A stretch of DNA of 64,000 bases. It comes from Tolypothrix tenuis PCC 7101. Its GTDB lineage: Bacteria; Cyanobacteriota; Cyanobacteriia; Cyanobacteriales; Nostocaceae. Below, piece by piece: positions 16,801-25,192 of this stretch (positions within the stretch are counted from its first letter, which is position 1; each line of letters begins with the position of its first letter). The stretch covers positions 8,184,625-8,248,624 of the forward strand of contig NZ_AP018248.1 in NCBI RefSeq assembly GCF_002368295.1. The letters run 5' to 3'. A program made the translations under genes and the position numbers. The notes below the pieces were generated by a model. It was given only the letters and a program-made list of their open reading frames with translations. It ran no database searches and was not told the origin of the DNA.

Positions 16801-19673
16801 TAGCAAGCATAGTTAGTTGCAGAAATAGATATATTGCCATACTGGAGGAATAATTTGACTAATAAGGTAGCTAGTAATGGATACAAAGGAGATCCACAGG
16901 TGTAAGCTGCTGACATGATGCTGCTAGCAATCTGGGCAATGGCAATTTTGTTTGCATCTGTCATCACCGGGAGGTTAACAAAATCTGTAACTTTCCGATC
17001 GCCAATCAGGTCACTAATTTCTTGAATTGACTGTTGAATATCTTCTGGTGTGGGTGATTCGTTGATTGTTTCGCCCAACTTGTGCAGCAGATCAATACCA
17101 ATTTCTAGCACTTCAAGGAGTTGACGGTGGGAAATTTTGGCTTGAATTCTAAAACGATAAACATTGACCTTCTCTAGTAAAGAATGTGTCTGTTGGATGA
17201 CAGTATCAATCAACTGTTCCATCACCTCAAAATCACCACTCAGCATGGCGACTTCCGCCGCTAATTCATGCAAAGCGAGACTCATTTCATACTGCTGTTG
17301 CCAAGCATTTTCTCCTAACAAAGACAATCCCACTGTGGCATATTCACGGGCTGCTTTATAGGCGGTGGAATTTTTGGCTTTGCGACAGGCCGTGAGGTTA
17401 AGTTGGGCTAGTTCTATGAGTTGTGTTTGTTCACGAATTAAAGAAGTTCCATAATTTAATTGATTGACGATTTCAAAAATCCGTTCAACTCTTGCGTCTG
17501 GAGAAATTTGTTGCAGAAGTAGTTGACCAATTTGATAGTGAGTTGCTTGTTTCTGGTCATTAGGAATTAGAGAATAAGCCGCTTGCTGTACTCTGTCATG
17601 TATAAATTTATAGGCAACAGTTTGTTGATTGACTGATATGTCTACAAGATTTTCTTGACCAACATAAAACTTATAAACATCACCAATTGGGACAATTAAC
17701 CCTTCTTGTAATGCTTTCCATAAACAACCGGCTGTTTCAATTTGCGATTCTTCTACAACAACTGCTAAAGTCGCTAAATCAAAAGAGTTACCAATACAAG
17801 CTGCTAACTGCAATACTTCTTGTGTGGATGACGACAGTTTACGTAATTGCAGACTCATAAAATCTACAACATCATCTGTAACCGCTTGCATTGTCACTTG
17901 GGAGATATCACATTGCCAACAGCCCAATCCAAAATCAAATTGAATTAGTCCATCTTGATATAACGTTTTAATAAATTGGGTAGCAAAAAATGGATTACCT
18001 TCTGTTTTCTGATAGATTAATACAGAAAAATTCCATGCTAATTCTTCTGGACATTTAAGTGTGTCAGCCACTAATTTATTTACTTGTACATTACTTAATG
18101 GTTCTAAAGTAATGGTGTTAATTGTGGCTGGTGTCTTTTGGATTTCACTCAAAGTCATCAATAATGGATGTCCGGAATTGACCTCATTATCACGATATGC
18201 ACCAATGATAAAAAGATGACCAGTATCAGCCATTAATAGCTGCATTAACTTGAGTGATGCAGAATCAGCCCATTGCAAATCGTCTAAAAACATCACTAAG
18301 GGATGTTCTTTGCTGGTAAAGACTTGAGTAAATTTTTGAAATAATAAATTAAAGCGATTTTGTGCGGCTGTTCCTGATAGTTCTGTAGCTGGTGGTTGTG
18401 TACCAATAATGTTTTCTAATTCGGGAATAACTTCAATAATTACTTGTCCATTGTCCCCAACAGCATCTAATATTTTATTTCTCCATTGCTGAATTTGCAC
18501 ATCACTTTCGGTCAATAATTGCCCCATTAAATCGCGGAATGCTTGTACAAAAGCACTGAAGGGAATATTCCGTTGAAATTGGTCATATTTACCTTTAATA
18601 AAATAACCGCGTTGTCTGACAATTGGTTTATGCACTTCGTTGACAACGGCAGTTTTCCCAATTCCAGAGAAACCAGCTACTAGCATCATTTCTGTTGCAC
18701 CCTGACTGACTCTTTCAAATGCTTCTAGTAGAGCTTGAACTTCCTTGTCTCGTCCATAGAGTTTATCGGGAATAATGAAGCGATCGCACAAATCCTTAGT
18801 AGCAATTTCAAAGTCTCTAATCTCACCAGTTGCTCTTAGCTGAATTAAACATTTTTCTAAATCAAATTTCAAGCCTAATGCACTTTGATATCTATCTTCA
18901 GCGTTTTTCGCCATCAACTTGCTGACGATTTTTGAGAGAACAGTGGGGATTAGTGAATTAATTTCATGTATTAATGGCGGAATTTTCGCCAGATGAGAAT
19001 GTACCAATTCCATTGGATCGTTTGATGCAAATGGTAATTCTCCTGCCAGCAATTCGTAGAAAGTTACTCCCAGGGAATAAAAATCTGTGCGATAATCAAT
19101 CCCCCGATTCATTCTCCCGGTTTGTTCGGGAGATATATAAGCTAGTGTTCCCTCTAATACATTGGGGTTAACGAGGGTTTGGGTTTCTCTGGGTAATAAT
19201 GATGCAATACTAAAGTCGATTAATTTAACTTGTTTAGTTTCGGGATTAATTAAGATATTGCCGGGTTTAATATCTTTATGAATAATTCTCTCATGGTAGA
19301 GTAAGTCTAGGATGTCACAGAGTGCGATCGCTAAAACTAAAAACTCTTCTAAAGATGTGACACGCTGATTTTTCGTAAAATAATCCTTGAGGGAAATTCC
19401 CCCAAAGTCTTCCATGACTAACATATAGCCATTTTGCAAGGTTTCAAGGCTATAGGTTTGGATAATTAGAGGTGAGTTGAGATTTTTCCCGATGGTGTAC
19501 TGATTGCGAAATAACAACAGTTCGCTAAAACTGGGATAAGGATTTCTCAGTAGTTTTATAACTACTGGTACTGAGTCACTTTCTCGAACTGCGCGATAAA
19601 CTATTGTTCTCGAACCATTGTAGATTTCTTCACTAATGCGATATCCGGGAATACTGATAAGAGTGCTAACCAT
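13827..19673 (-). CDS. Giant Ser/Thr kinase-AAA ATPase-GAF-PAS-histidine kinase (kinase 1)
   Basis: A 1948-residue cytosolic protein, the last gene of a tandem set of four. Domains: a Ser/Thr kinase at about 10-280 (Lys40, catalytic 'HKDIKPGNI' with Asp134, 'DFS' at 153-155 in place of DFG, 'SPE' at 181-183); an ATPase at about 300-560 with Walker A 'GFSGIGKT' (334-341) and Walker B 'LVMFLDDLQWAD'; a long helical-repeat region to about 1300; a Ser-rich linker; a GAF domain; a PAS domain found only in this copy ('ENITDGIVVCDASGK'); and HisKA 'GVAHEMNNPLGF' with His1695, then an ATPase with 'DNGKGM' and 'GKGTGLGLAI'. Such proteins are known from Anabaena (HstK family), with largely unknown signals. 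The gap to kinase 2 is 60 bases. Confidence 0.95.
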   Translation of the reverse strand: MVSTLISIPGYRISEEIYNGSRTIVYRAVRESDSVPVVIKLLRNPYPSFSELLLFRNQYTIGKNLNSPLIIQTYSLETLQNGYMLVMEDFGGISLKDYFTKNQRVTSLEEFLVLAIALCDILDLLYHERIIHKDIKPGNILINPETKQVKLIDFSIASLLPRETQTLVNPNVLEGTLAYISPEQTGRMNRGIDYRTDFYSLGVTFYELLAGELPFASNDPMELVHSHLAKIPPLIHEINSLIPTVLSKIVSKLMAKNAEDRYQSALGLKFDLEKCLIQLRATGEIRDFEIATKDLCDRFIIPDKLYGRDKEVQALLEAFERVSQGATEMMLVAGFSGIGKTAVVNEVHKPIVRQRGYFIKGKYDQFQRNIPFSAFVQAFRDLMGQLLTESDVQIQQWRNKILDAVGDNGQVIIEVIPELENIIGTQPPATELSGTAAQNRFNLLFQKFTQVFTSKEHPLVMFLDDLQWADSASLKLMQLLMADTGHLFIIGAYRDNEVNSGHPLLMTLSEIQKTPATINTITLEPLSNVQVNKLVADTLKCPEELAWNFSVLIYQKTEGNPFFATQFIKTLYQDGLIQFDFGLGCWQCDISQVTMQAVTDDVVDFMSLQLRKLSSSTQEVLQLAACIGNSFDLATLAVVVEESQIETAGCLWKALQEGLIVPIGDVYKFYVGQENLVDISVNQQTVAYKFIHDRVQQAAYSLIPNDQKQATHYQIGQLLLQQISPDARVERIFEIVNQLNYGTSLIREQTQLIELAQLNLTACRKAKNSTAYKAAREYATVGLSLLGENAWQQQYEMSLALHELAAEVAMLSGDFEVMEQLIDTVIQQTHSLLEKVNVYRFRIQAKISHRQLLEVLEIGIDLLHKLGETINESPTPEDIQQSIQEISDLIGDRKVTDFVNLPVMTDANKIAIAQIASSIMSAAYTCGSPLYPLLATLLVKLFLQYGNISISATNYACYSLVVCNIQQNIDLAVQFGQLSLNLTSNFDDKTTKPEVLFLLSSYIFHRKSHLKETLPLLSESYTLGLDVGNLEYAGYSGHTFCRYSFWCGQPLATLERETQTYYNALVQLKQLGTANYCLIYWQVILNLLGFVEHPTILSGSALQETELLPLLLSANDFYGLFVFHSSKLTLCFLFEEIEQANNYALECRNYFMGGAGKISEPAFYFYDSLIALAQLNQFSGEESSLLERVEKNQTQLQLWAHYAPMNHQHKFDLVEAEKSRFFGHKAEASELYDQAISLAKANEYIQEEALANELAAKFYLAWGKQRLAQEYMIEAYYAYARWGAKAKVAHLEKRYPQLLTPILQQSRSVVSTNETIFALGTVTSSSSSSSVSDTLDLKTILTASQTISGEIELSKLLSSLLRIVIENAGADKCVLMLQQDNHLLIQGAITQGTKPVVLQSLSIADSQDIPHKLIYKVKHSQQTVVLLDATADTTLANDPYIIRQQPKSILCSPILHQGKLLGILYLENNLVTGAFTSDRVELFNLLCTQAAISLENAQLYEREQEKSQSLQASLEQLQHTEASLAKEREFLKAIIENITDGIVVCDASGKLILFNKATEEFHGLPVKSLPPEQWAEHFSLYQGDGQTLLSTTKIPLLRALQGEIVENAEMVIAPKQGDRRSLLASGQAIFDSWGNKVGAVVVMRDISDRKQAELAIQQKSQELEQALQDLQQAQLQIVQSEKMSALGNLVAGVAHEMNNPLGFISASLKQAKPTFADIIEHLKLYQETLSDKTEEILDHEVEIDLEYSIEDLPQMLDSMTMACDRLKNISTSLRTFSRADKDYKVPFNIHEGIDSTILILKHRLKAHEQRPAIEVITNYANLPQVECFPGQLNQVFMNILANAIDALDESNHGRNLEEIKAHPNRIIVTTLVENNLVKIIIADNGKGMSEEIQQKIFDHLFTTKAVGKGTGLGLAIAKQIVEESHSGKLKCHSVVGEGTEFIIEIPLF

Positions 19674-19683
19674 ATTGCGCTCA

Positions 19684-19727
19684 TCTGATATTTTCTCAAT
19701 CTAGTATTCCCAGATAGATAAGTAGAG
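19684..19727 (-). promoter_or_regulatory. Kinase 1 leader, 44 bp identical to the kinase 2 leader
   Basis: This stretch between kinases 2 and 1 is identical to 25142-25185 upstream of kinase 2. It contains CTGGGAATACTA (19702-19713), present upstream of all four kinase genes at 26-32 bases from the start. It could be a -10 region (GGGAATACT) with a loose TTGTAA -35 located right at the stop of kinase 2, or a regulator or RNA-level site. Confidence 0.45.
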
Positions 19728-19733
19728 TTACAA

Positions 19734-22700
19734 TTAATACGGTATTTCAATTATAAATTCAGTACCTTTACTTAAAATAGATTGGCAAGATAATTTTCCA
19801 CCGTGGCTTTCTTCAACAATTTGTTTGGCTATAGCCAAACCTAAACCTGTGCCTTTACCGACAGCTTTAGTAGTAAATAAATGGTCAAATATTTTGTGTT
19901 TTACTTCTTCGCTCATACCCTTACCATTATCAGCAATGGAGACTTTCACATATTTATCTGTTATTGATGTAGTAATTGTAATAGAGTTAAGATGAGCTTG
20001 AATTGCCTCAAGATTACGTCCGTGATTTGATTCTTCTAATGCGTCAATGGCATTCGCCAAAATATTCATAAATACCTGATTTAATTGCCCAGGAAAACAT
20101 TCCACTTGAGGTAAATCACCGTATTTAGTGACTACTTCAATCGCGGGACGTTGTTCGTTGGCTTTGAGACGATGTTTGAGAATTAAGATGGTGCTATCAA
20201 TGCCTTCATGAAGATTAAATGGCACTTTGTAATCTCTATCAGCACGGGAGAAAGTGCGTAAAGAAGTACTGATGTTTTTTAACCTATCGCAGGCCATGAC
20301 CATTGCATTCATCATCTTCGGCAAGTCTTCTAAGCTATAATCTAATTCAATTTCTGACTCGTGGTCTTGAATTTTATCACTCTTGTCTGGGAAAGTTTCC
20401 TGATACAATTTGATGTGTTCACTCAAATCGGCGATTGTTGGTTGAGCTTGTTTGAGAGTTGCTGCAATAAACCCAAGAGGATTATTCATTTCGTGAGCGA
20501 CACCAGCGACTAAGTTACCCAAGGCGGACATCTTTTCACTTTGGACTATTTGTAATTGAGCGTTTTGTAAGTTGTCTAATGCTTGTTCTAGCTGTTGGCT
20601 GTACTCCTGAGAAGATTCATAAAGTCGGGAATTTTCTAGAGAAATGGCGGCTTGTGTGCAGATAAGGTTGAGTAATTCGATGCGATCGCTTGTAAACGCC
20701 CCCTTTGTTAAGTTATTTTCTAGGTATAAAATCCCCAGTAATTTACCTTGATGTAAGATTGGGTTGCACAAAATACTCTTTGGCTGTTGACGGATAATAT
20801 AAGGATCATTAGCTAAAGTGATATCTGCGGTTGCATCCAGTAGCACTAGAGTCTGTTGATTGTTTTTGACTTTGTAAATCAGCTTGTGGGCGATATCTTG
20901 GCTGTCTGCAATGGGAAGACTTTGCAGCACTATGGGTTGTGTTCCTTGGGTAATTGCGCCTTGAATTAATAGATGATTGTCTTGCAACAGCATTAACACA
21001 CATTTATCAGCCCCAGCATTTTCAATCACAATGGAAAGTAATGATGAAAGTAGTTTTTCTAGTTCAATTTCACCAGAGATAGTTTGAGATGCTTTGAGAA
21101 TTGCTGTTAAATCTAGGGTATTTGAAAGACTGGTGCTGTTGGATGTGGCAGCACTGGTAGATGTCACAGTTCCCAAGGCAAAGATAGTTTCGTTAGTGGA
21201 AACCACAGAACGGCTTTGCTGTAATATGGGGGTGAGTAATTGGGAATAGCGGGTTTCTAAGTCGGCGACTTTGGCTTTTGCTCCCCAACGGGCATAACAA
21301 TAATATGCTTCCTGCATATACAAAATGGCAAATTTTTCTCTACCCCAATCGAGATAAAATTTAGCAGCCAGTTCGTTAGCTAAAGCTTCATCTTGAATGA
21401 ATTTGTTTTCTTTGGCTAGGGAAATGGCGTTGTCATAACATTCAATCGCTTCAACTTTGTTACCCAATACTCGATGATGTTCGGCTGCGACTAATTCCCA
21501 GCGATGAAGATGATTACAAGGTGCAAAAGTCGCCCAATGCTGTAATTTATCTTGATGCTGTTGTACTGTGAGCAAGATTTTCTGACGCTCTTGTGTGGAT
21601 GCTGCTGCATACTGGGTTAATTGAATTAGGGCATCATAAAAACGGTAAAGGGGAACCATAAATTGCCCCACGCAACCATCCAGATATTGTCCAGTTTGAG
21701 CAGATGCTTGAAATGCTTCACTATTTTGTCCAAAGAGATAATAGAGAAAGGCTTGGTTGAGATGCCACATACACAACGCCGACCTTTGATTGGCAGCTTG
21801 TAGTTTAGGGAGAGACAATTCTTGGTTAAAAATATTTCCACTCAGGCGATGTGGTACTTCTGTTTTACCCAATAAATTCAATACAGTTTGTTGATAAACT
21901 TCTTGACAATCTAGAACGATTTCTTGTTTGTATCGATGAATAATTTGACGATAAACATCCATTGTCTGTGCAAGTTCTGTTAGTTCTATACCTGTATGGT
22001 AAGCGTAATAACAGTATGAAGAAGCACCTCGGCAGCCCATTTCAATATCTCCGGTTTCTAGCCCACTGTGGTAGGTTTCTTCTAATCCAGAAAGCACTTG
22101 AGAAAGAGGAATTTTCCAATGTTTAATGCAGAGATAAACTATATACAAGTTACGGGTTTTTAATGATGTAAATTGGAATTTTTCTCGCAGATTTAATGCT
22201 AATTCTCCAAACTGATAACCGGTTTCTATATCGCCAATAACGCCACATAAAATCAATCCATAATCACCGTAAGCAAATACAGAAACAGGACAGTTACCAA
22301 ATTTGATAGATAATTCTACCTGCTTGAAAATTAGCAATGGCATGAGATTGGGAGCAGCCATATAGGCAGGAGGTATCAAGGCCGTCAAGATTTCCATTGC
22401 TGCTACCAGATGGGGATCTGTCATAGTTGGTAGAGATAAGAAACTGCTGGGATCTTTGTCTGCCCAGAGTAACCGCGTTATGCCAAATGCCTGTCCAATA
22501 TCTGCTTCGGTCGGTTGTTCGGGAAATTCAATTCCCAAGGAATTTAAACAATTTAACCCAATTTGCAACGAATTTAGGAGTTTTCCTTGGGCGTTAGCTC
22601 CTAAAATTCGAGTTTGTTGAATTTTGATAGTATCAAGTAAGGTTTTTGCTTGTTGCAATACCACACTTGCCCAGCATTCCATCTGCTCAAAATTGGTGTT

Positions 22701-25133
22701 GAGATAGCTGGCTTCGGCGATTTCTTCATGGAGTGCTAAAGTCAGGGGATAATGACTTTCCCAAGCAGTTACAGGCAACAATTCTATACCTGTGCCTAAA
22801 TAGTTAATGGCTGCACTATAAGCGGTGGAAAGTTTCGCTTTACGTCCAGCAGCAAGATTTAATTCAGCTAAATGTTCTCGCTCTTGGGGTGTTGTAATTA
22901 GGGCAAGACCAACATTGTAATGATTGACGATATCAAATAATCTTTCTTCCCTTTCACTGGGGTGAGAATTGTCTAATAATAGCCGACCGATTTGCAAGTG
23001 AGTGCTTTGTTTTTGCTCTTCAGGAATCAGCGAATAAGCTGCTTGTTGTACTCGGTCGTGTAAAAATTTGTAGGTAACAGTTTCTTGATTTTCTAATGTC
23101 TGTAATTGAATTTCTTGTCCGACATAAAACTTATAAACTTCATTAATTGGTAAAATCAAACCTTCTTGTAATGCTTTCCACAAAGCGGTAGCTGTTTCTG
23201 TTTGAGATTGTTGGGAAACAATGGACAAAGTATTTAAATCAAAGGAGTTGCCAATACAAGCCGCTAACTGCAATACATCTTGAGTTGATTGTGATAGTTT
23301 TTGCAGTTGCAAACTCATAAAAGCGACAACATCATCTGTAACTGCTTGAGTTTTTATTTGAGCGATGTCACATTGCCAACAGCCTAAATCAAAGTTAAAT
23401 TGAATTAACCCATCTTCATGTAATGCCTTAATAAACTGTGTGGCAAAAAATGGATTTCCTTGAGTTTTTTGATAGATTAATGTTGAAAGATTCCATGCTA
23501 CTTCTTCTGAAGATTTTAGGGTATCAGTTATTAACTGATTGACTGTATTTTGAGTTAGTGGTTTTAAAGTAATTGTATTAATCTTGGCTTGTTTTTTTTG
23601 GAGATCGCCCAAGGTCAATATTAATGGATGTCCTGGTAGGACTTCGTTATCACGATACGCACCAATTAATAACAGATGACTGGTATTAACCATTAACAAC
23701 TGCATTAACTTTAATGATGCCGAATCTGCCCATTGCAAATCATCTAAAAACATCACTAGGGGATGTTCTGCACTAGTAAAGACTTGGGTAAATTTTTGAA
23801 ATAATAAGTTAAAGCGATTTTCTGCGGCTGTTCCTGATAATTCTACGGCTGGAGGTTGTTCGCCAATAATTTTGGCTAGTTCGGGGATGACTTCAATGAT
23901 TACTTGACCATTGTCACCCACAGCTTCTAAGATTTTTTGTTTCCATTGCTGAATTTGGACATCATTTTCGGTTAATAATTGCCCCATTAAATCTCGGAAG
24001 GCTTGGACAAATGCACTCAAAGGTATGTTGCGATTAAATTGGTCGTATTTACCTTTGATGAAATAGCCGCGTTGTCTAACAATTGGTTTATGTACTTCGT
24101 TAACAACAGCAGTTTTCCCAATTCCAGAGAAGCCAGCTACTAGCATCATTTCTGTAGCACCCTGACTGACACGTTCAAAGGCTTGTAATAGTGTTGATAC
24201 TTCGGTTTCTCTGCCATAGAGTTTATCAGGGATAATGAAGCGATCGCACAAATCCCTACTCGCAATTTTAAAGTCTCTAATCTCACAAGTTTCTTTTAGC
24301 TGATTTAGACATTTTTCTAAATCAAATTTCAATCCTAATGCACTTTGATACCTATCTTCAGCATTTTTCGCCATCAATTTGCTGACGATTTCTGAGATAA
24401 CATTGGGGATATCTGGATTAATTTCATGTACTAGTGGCGGAACTTTCGCAATATGAGAATGTACCAATTCCATCGCCTCATTAGATGCAAATGGTAATTC
24501 TCCTGTCAGCAATTCATAGAATGTCGCACCCAGAGAATAAAAATCTGTGCGATAATCTATCCCCCGATTCATTCTCCCTGTTTGTTCGGGAGATATATAA
24601 GCGAGTGTTCCTTCTAATACGTTGGGATTGACTAGGGTTTGGGTTTCTCTGGGTAATAAAGATGCAATACTAAAGTCGATTAATTTAACTTGCTTAGTTT
24701 CGGGATTAATTAAGATATTGCTGGGTTTGATATCTTTATGAATGATGCGCTCATGGTAGAGTAAGTCTAGGATGGCGCACAGTGCGATCGCTAAAACTAA
24801 AAACTCTTCTAAAGATGCGACACGCTGATTTTTCGTAAAATAATCCTTGAGAGAAATTCCCCCAAAGTCTTCCATAACTAACATATAGCCATTTTGCAGA
24901 GGTTCAAGGCTATAGGTTTGGATAATCAGGGGTGATGTGAGATTTTTGCCGATGGTGTACTGGTTGCGAAATAACAACATTTCGCTAAAGCTGGGATAAG
25001 GATTTTTCAGTAGTTTGATCACTACTGATAGTGAATCACTGTCTCTGACTGCGCGATAAACTATTGTTCTCGAACCATTATATAGCTCTTCACGAATGCG
25101 ATATCCGGGAATACTGACAAGATTGCTTACCAT
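19734..25133 (-). CDS. Giant Ser/Thr kinase-AAA ATPase-GAF-histidine kinase (kinase 2)
   Basis: Start placed at the ATG at 25133, which aligns with kinase 1 ('MVSNLVSIPGYRIREELYNG'); a frame from 25157 would add eight residues unlike the paralogues. It has 1799 residues with the same order as kinase 1 but no PAS domain. The kinase domain has 'HKDIKPSNI' and 'DFS'. The ATPase has 'GFSGIGKT' and 'LVMFLDDLQWAD'. A divergent helical middle region is followed by the Ser-rich linker and a GAF domain ('DLTAILKASQTISGEIEL'), then HisKA 'GVAHEMNNPLGF' with His near 1547 and the C-terminal ATPase. The first 326 bases of identity with kinase 3 (24781-25106) suggest recent gene conversion. The gap to kinase 3 is 59 bases. 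Confidence 0.95.
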   Translation of the reverse strand: MVSNLVSIPGYRIREELYNGSRTIVYRAVRDSDSLSVVIKLLKNPYPSFSEMLLFRNQYTIGKNLTSPLIIQTYSLEPLQNGYMLVMEDFGGISLKDYFTKNQRVASLEEFLVLAIALCAILDLLYHERIIHKDIKPSNILINPETKQVKLIDFSIASLLPRETQTLVNPNVLEGTLAYISPEQTGRMNRGIDYRTDFYSLGATFYELLTGELPFASNEAMELVHSHIAKVPPLVHEINPDIPNVISEIVSKLMAKNAEDRYQSALGLKFDLEKCLNQLKETCEIRDFKIASRDLCDRFIIPDKLYGRETEVSTLLQAFERVSQGATEMMLVAGFSGIGKTAVVNEVHKPIVRQRGYFIKGKYDQFNRNIPLSAFVQAFRDLMGQLLTENDVQIQQWKQKILEAVGDNGQVIIEVIPELAKIIGEQPPAVELSGTAAENRFNLLFQKFTQVFTSAEHPLVMFLDDLQWADSASLKLMQLLMVNTSHLLLIGAYRDNEVLPGHPLILTLGDLQKKQAKINTITLKPLTQNTVNQLITDTLKSSEEVAWNLSTLIYQKTQGNPFFATQFIKALHEDGLIQFNFDLGCWQCDIAQIKTQAVTDDVVAFMSLQLQKLSQSTQDVLQLAACIGNSFDLNTLSIVSQQSQTETATALWKALQEGLILPINEVYKFYVGQEIQLQTLENQETVTYKFLHDRVQQAAYSLIPEEQKQSTHLQIGRLLLDNSHPSEREERLFDIVNHYNVGLALITTPQEREHLAELNLAAGRKAKLSTAYSAAINYLGTGIELLPVTAWESHYPLTLALHEEIAEASYLNTNFEQMECWASVVLQQAKTLLDTIKIQQTRILGANAQGKLLNSLQIGLNCLNSLGIEFPEQPTEADIGQAFGITRLLWADKDPSSFLSLPTMTDPHLVAAMEILTALIPPAYMAAPNLMPLLIFKQVELSIKFGNCPVSVFAYGDYGLILCGVIGDIETGYQFGELALNLREKFQFTSLKTRNLYIVYLCIKHWKIPLSQVLSGLEETYHSGLETGDIEMGCRGASSYCYYAYHTGIELTELAQTMDVYRQIIHRYKQEIVLDCQEVYQQTVLNLLGKTEVPHRLSGNIFNQELSLPKLQAANQRSALCMWHLNQAFLYYLFGQNSEAFQASAQTGQYLDGCVGQFMVPLYRFYDALIQLTQYAAASTQERQKILLTVQQHQDKLQHWATFAPCNHLHRWELVAAEHHRVLGNKVEAIECYDNAISLAKENKFIQDEALANELAAKFYLDWGREKFAILYMQEAYYCYARWGAKAKVADLETRYSQLLTPILQQSRSVVSTNETIFALGTVTSTSAATSNSTSLSNTLDLTAILKASQTISGEIELEKLLSSLLSIVIENAGADKCVLMLLQDNHLLIQGAITQGTQPIVLQSLPIADSQDIAHKLIYKVKNNQQTLVLLDATADITLANDPYIIRQQPKSILCNPILHQGKLLGILYLENNLTKGAFTSDRIELLNLICTQAAISLENSRLYESSQEYSQQLEQALDNLQNAQLQIVQSEKMSALGNLVAGVAHEMNNPLGFIAATLKQAQPTIADLSEHIKLYQETFPDKSDKIQDHESEIELDYSLEDLPKMMNAMVMACDRLKNISTSLRTFSRADRDYKVPFNLHEGIDSTILILKHRLKANEQRPAIEVVTKYGDLPQVECFPGQLNQVFMNILANAIDALEESNHGRNLEAIQAHLNSITITTSITDKYVKVSIADNGKGMSEEVKHKIFDHLFTTKAVGKGTGLGLAIAKQIVEESHGGKLSCQSILSKGTEFIIEIPY

Positions 25134-25159
25134 ATTGTGATTCTGATATTTTCTCAATC

Positions 25160-25171
25160 TAGTATTCCCAG
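25160..25171 (-). promoter_or_regulatory. Shared CTGGGAATACTA motif upstream of kinase 2
   Basis: It lies 26 bases before the kinase 2 ATG, inside the 44-bp block (25142-25185) that is identical in front of kinase 1. Its presence in each short gap suggests that each gene has its own signal even though the genes look like an operon. Confidence 0.45.
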
Positions 25172-25192
25172 ATAGATAAGTAGAGCTACAAT

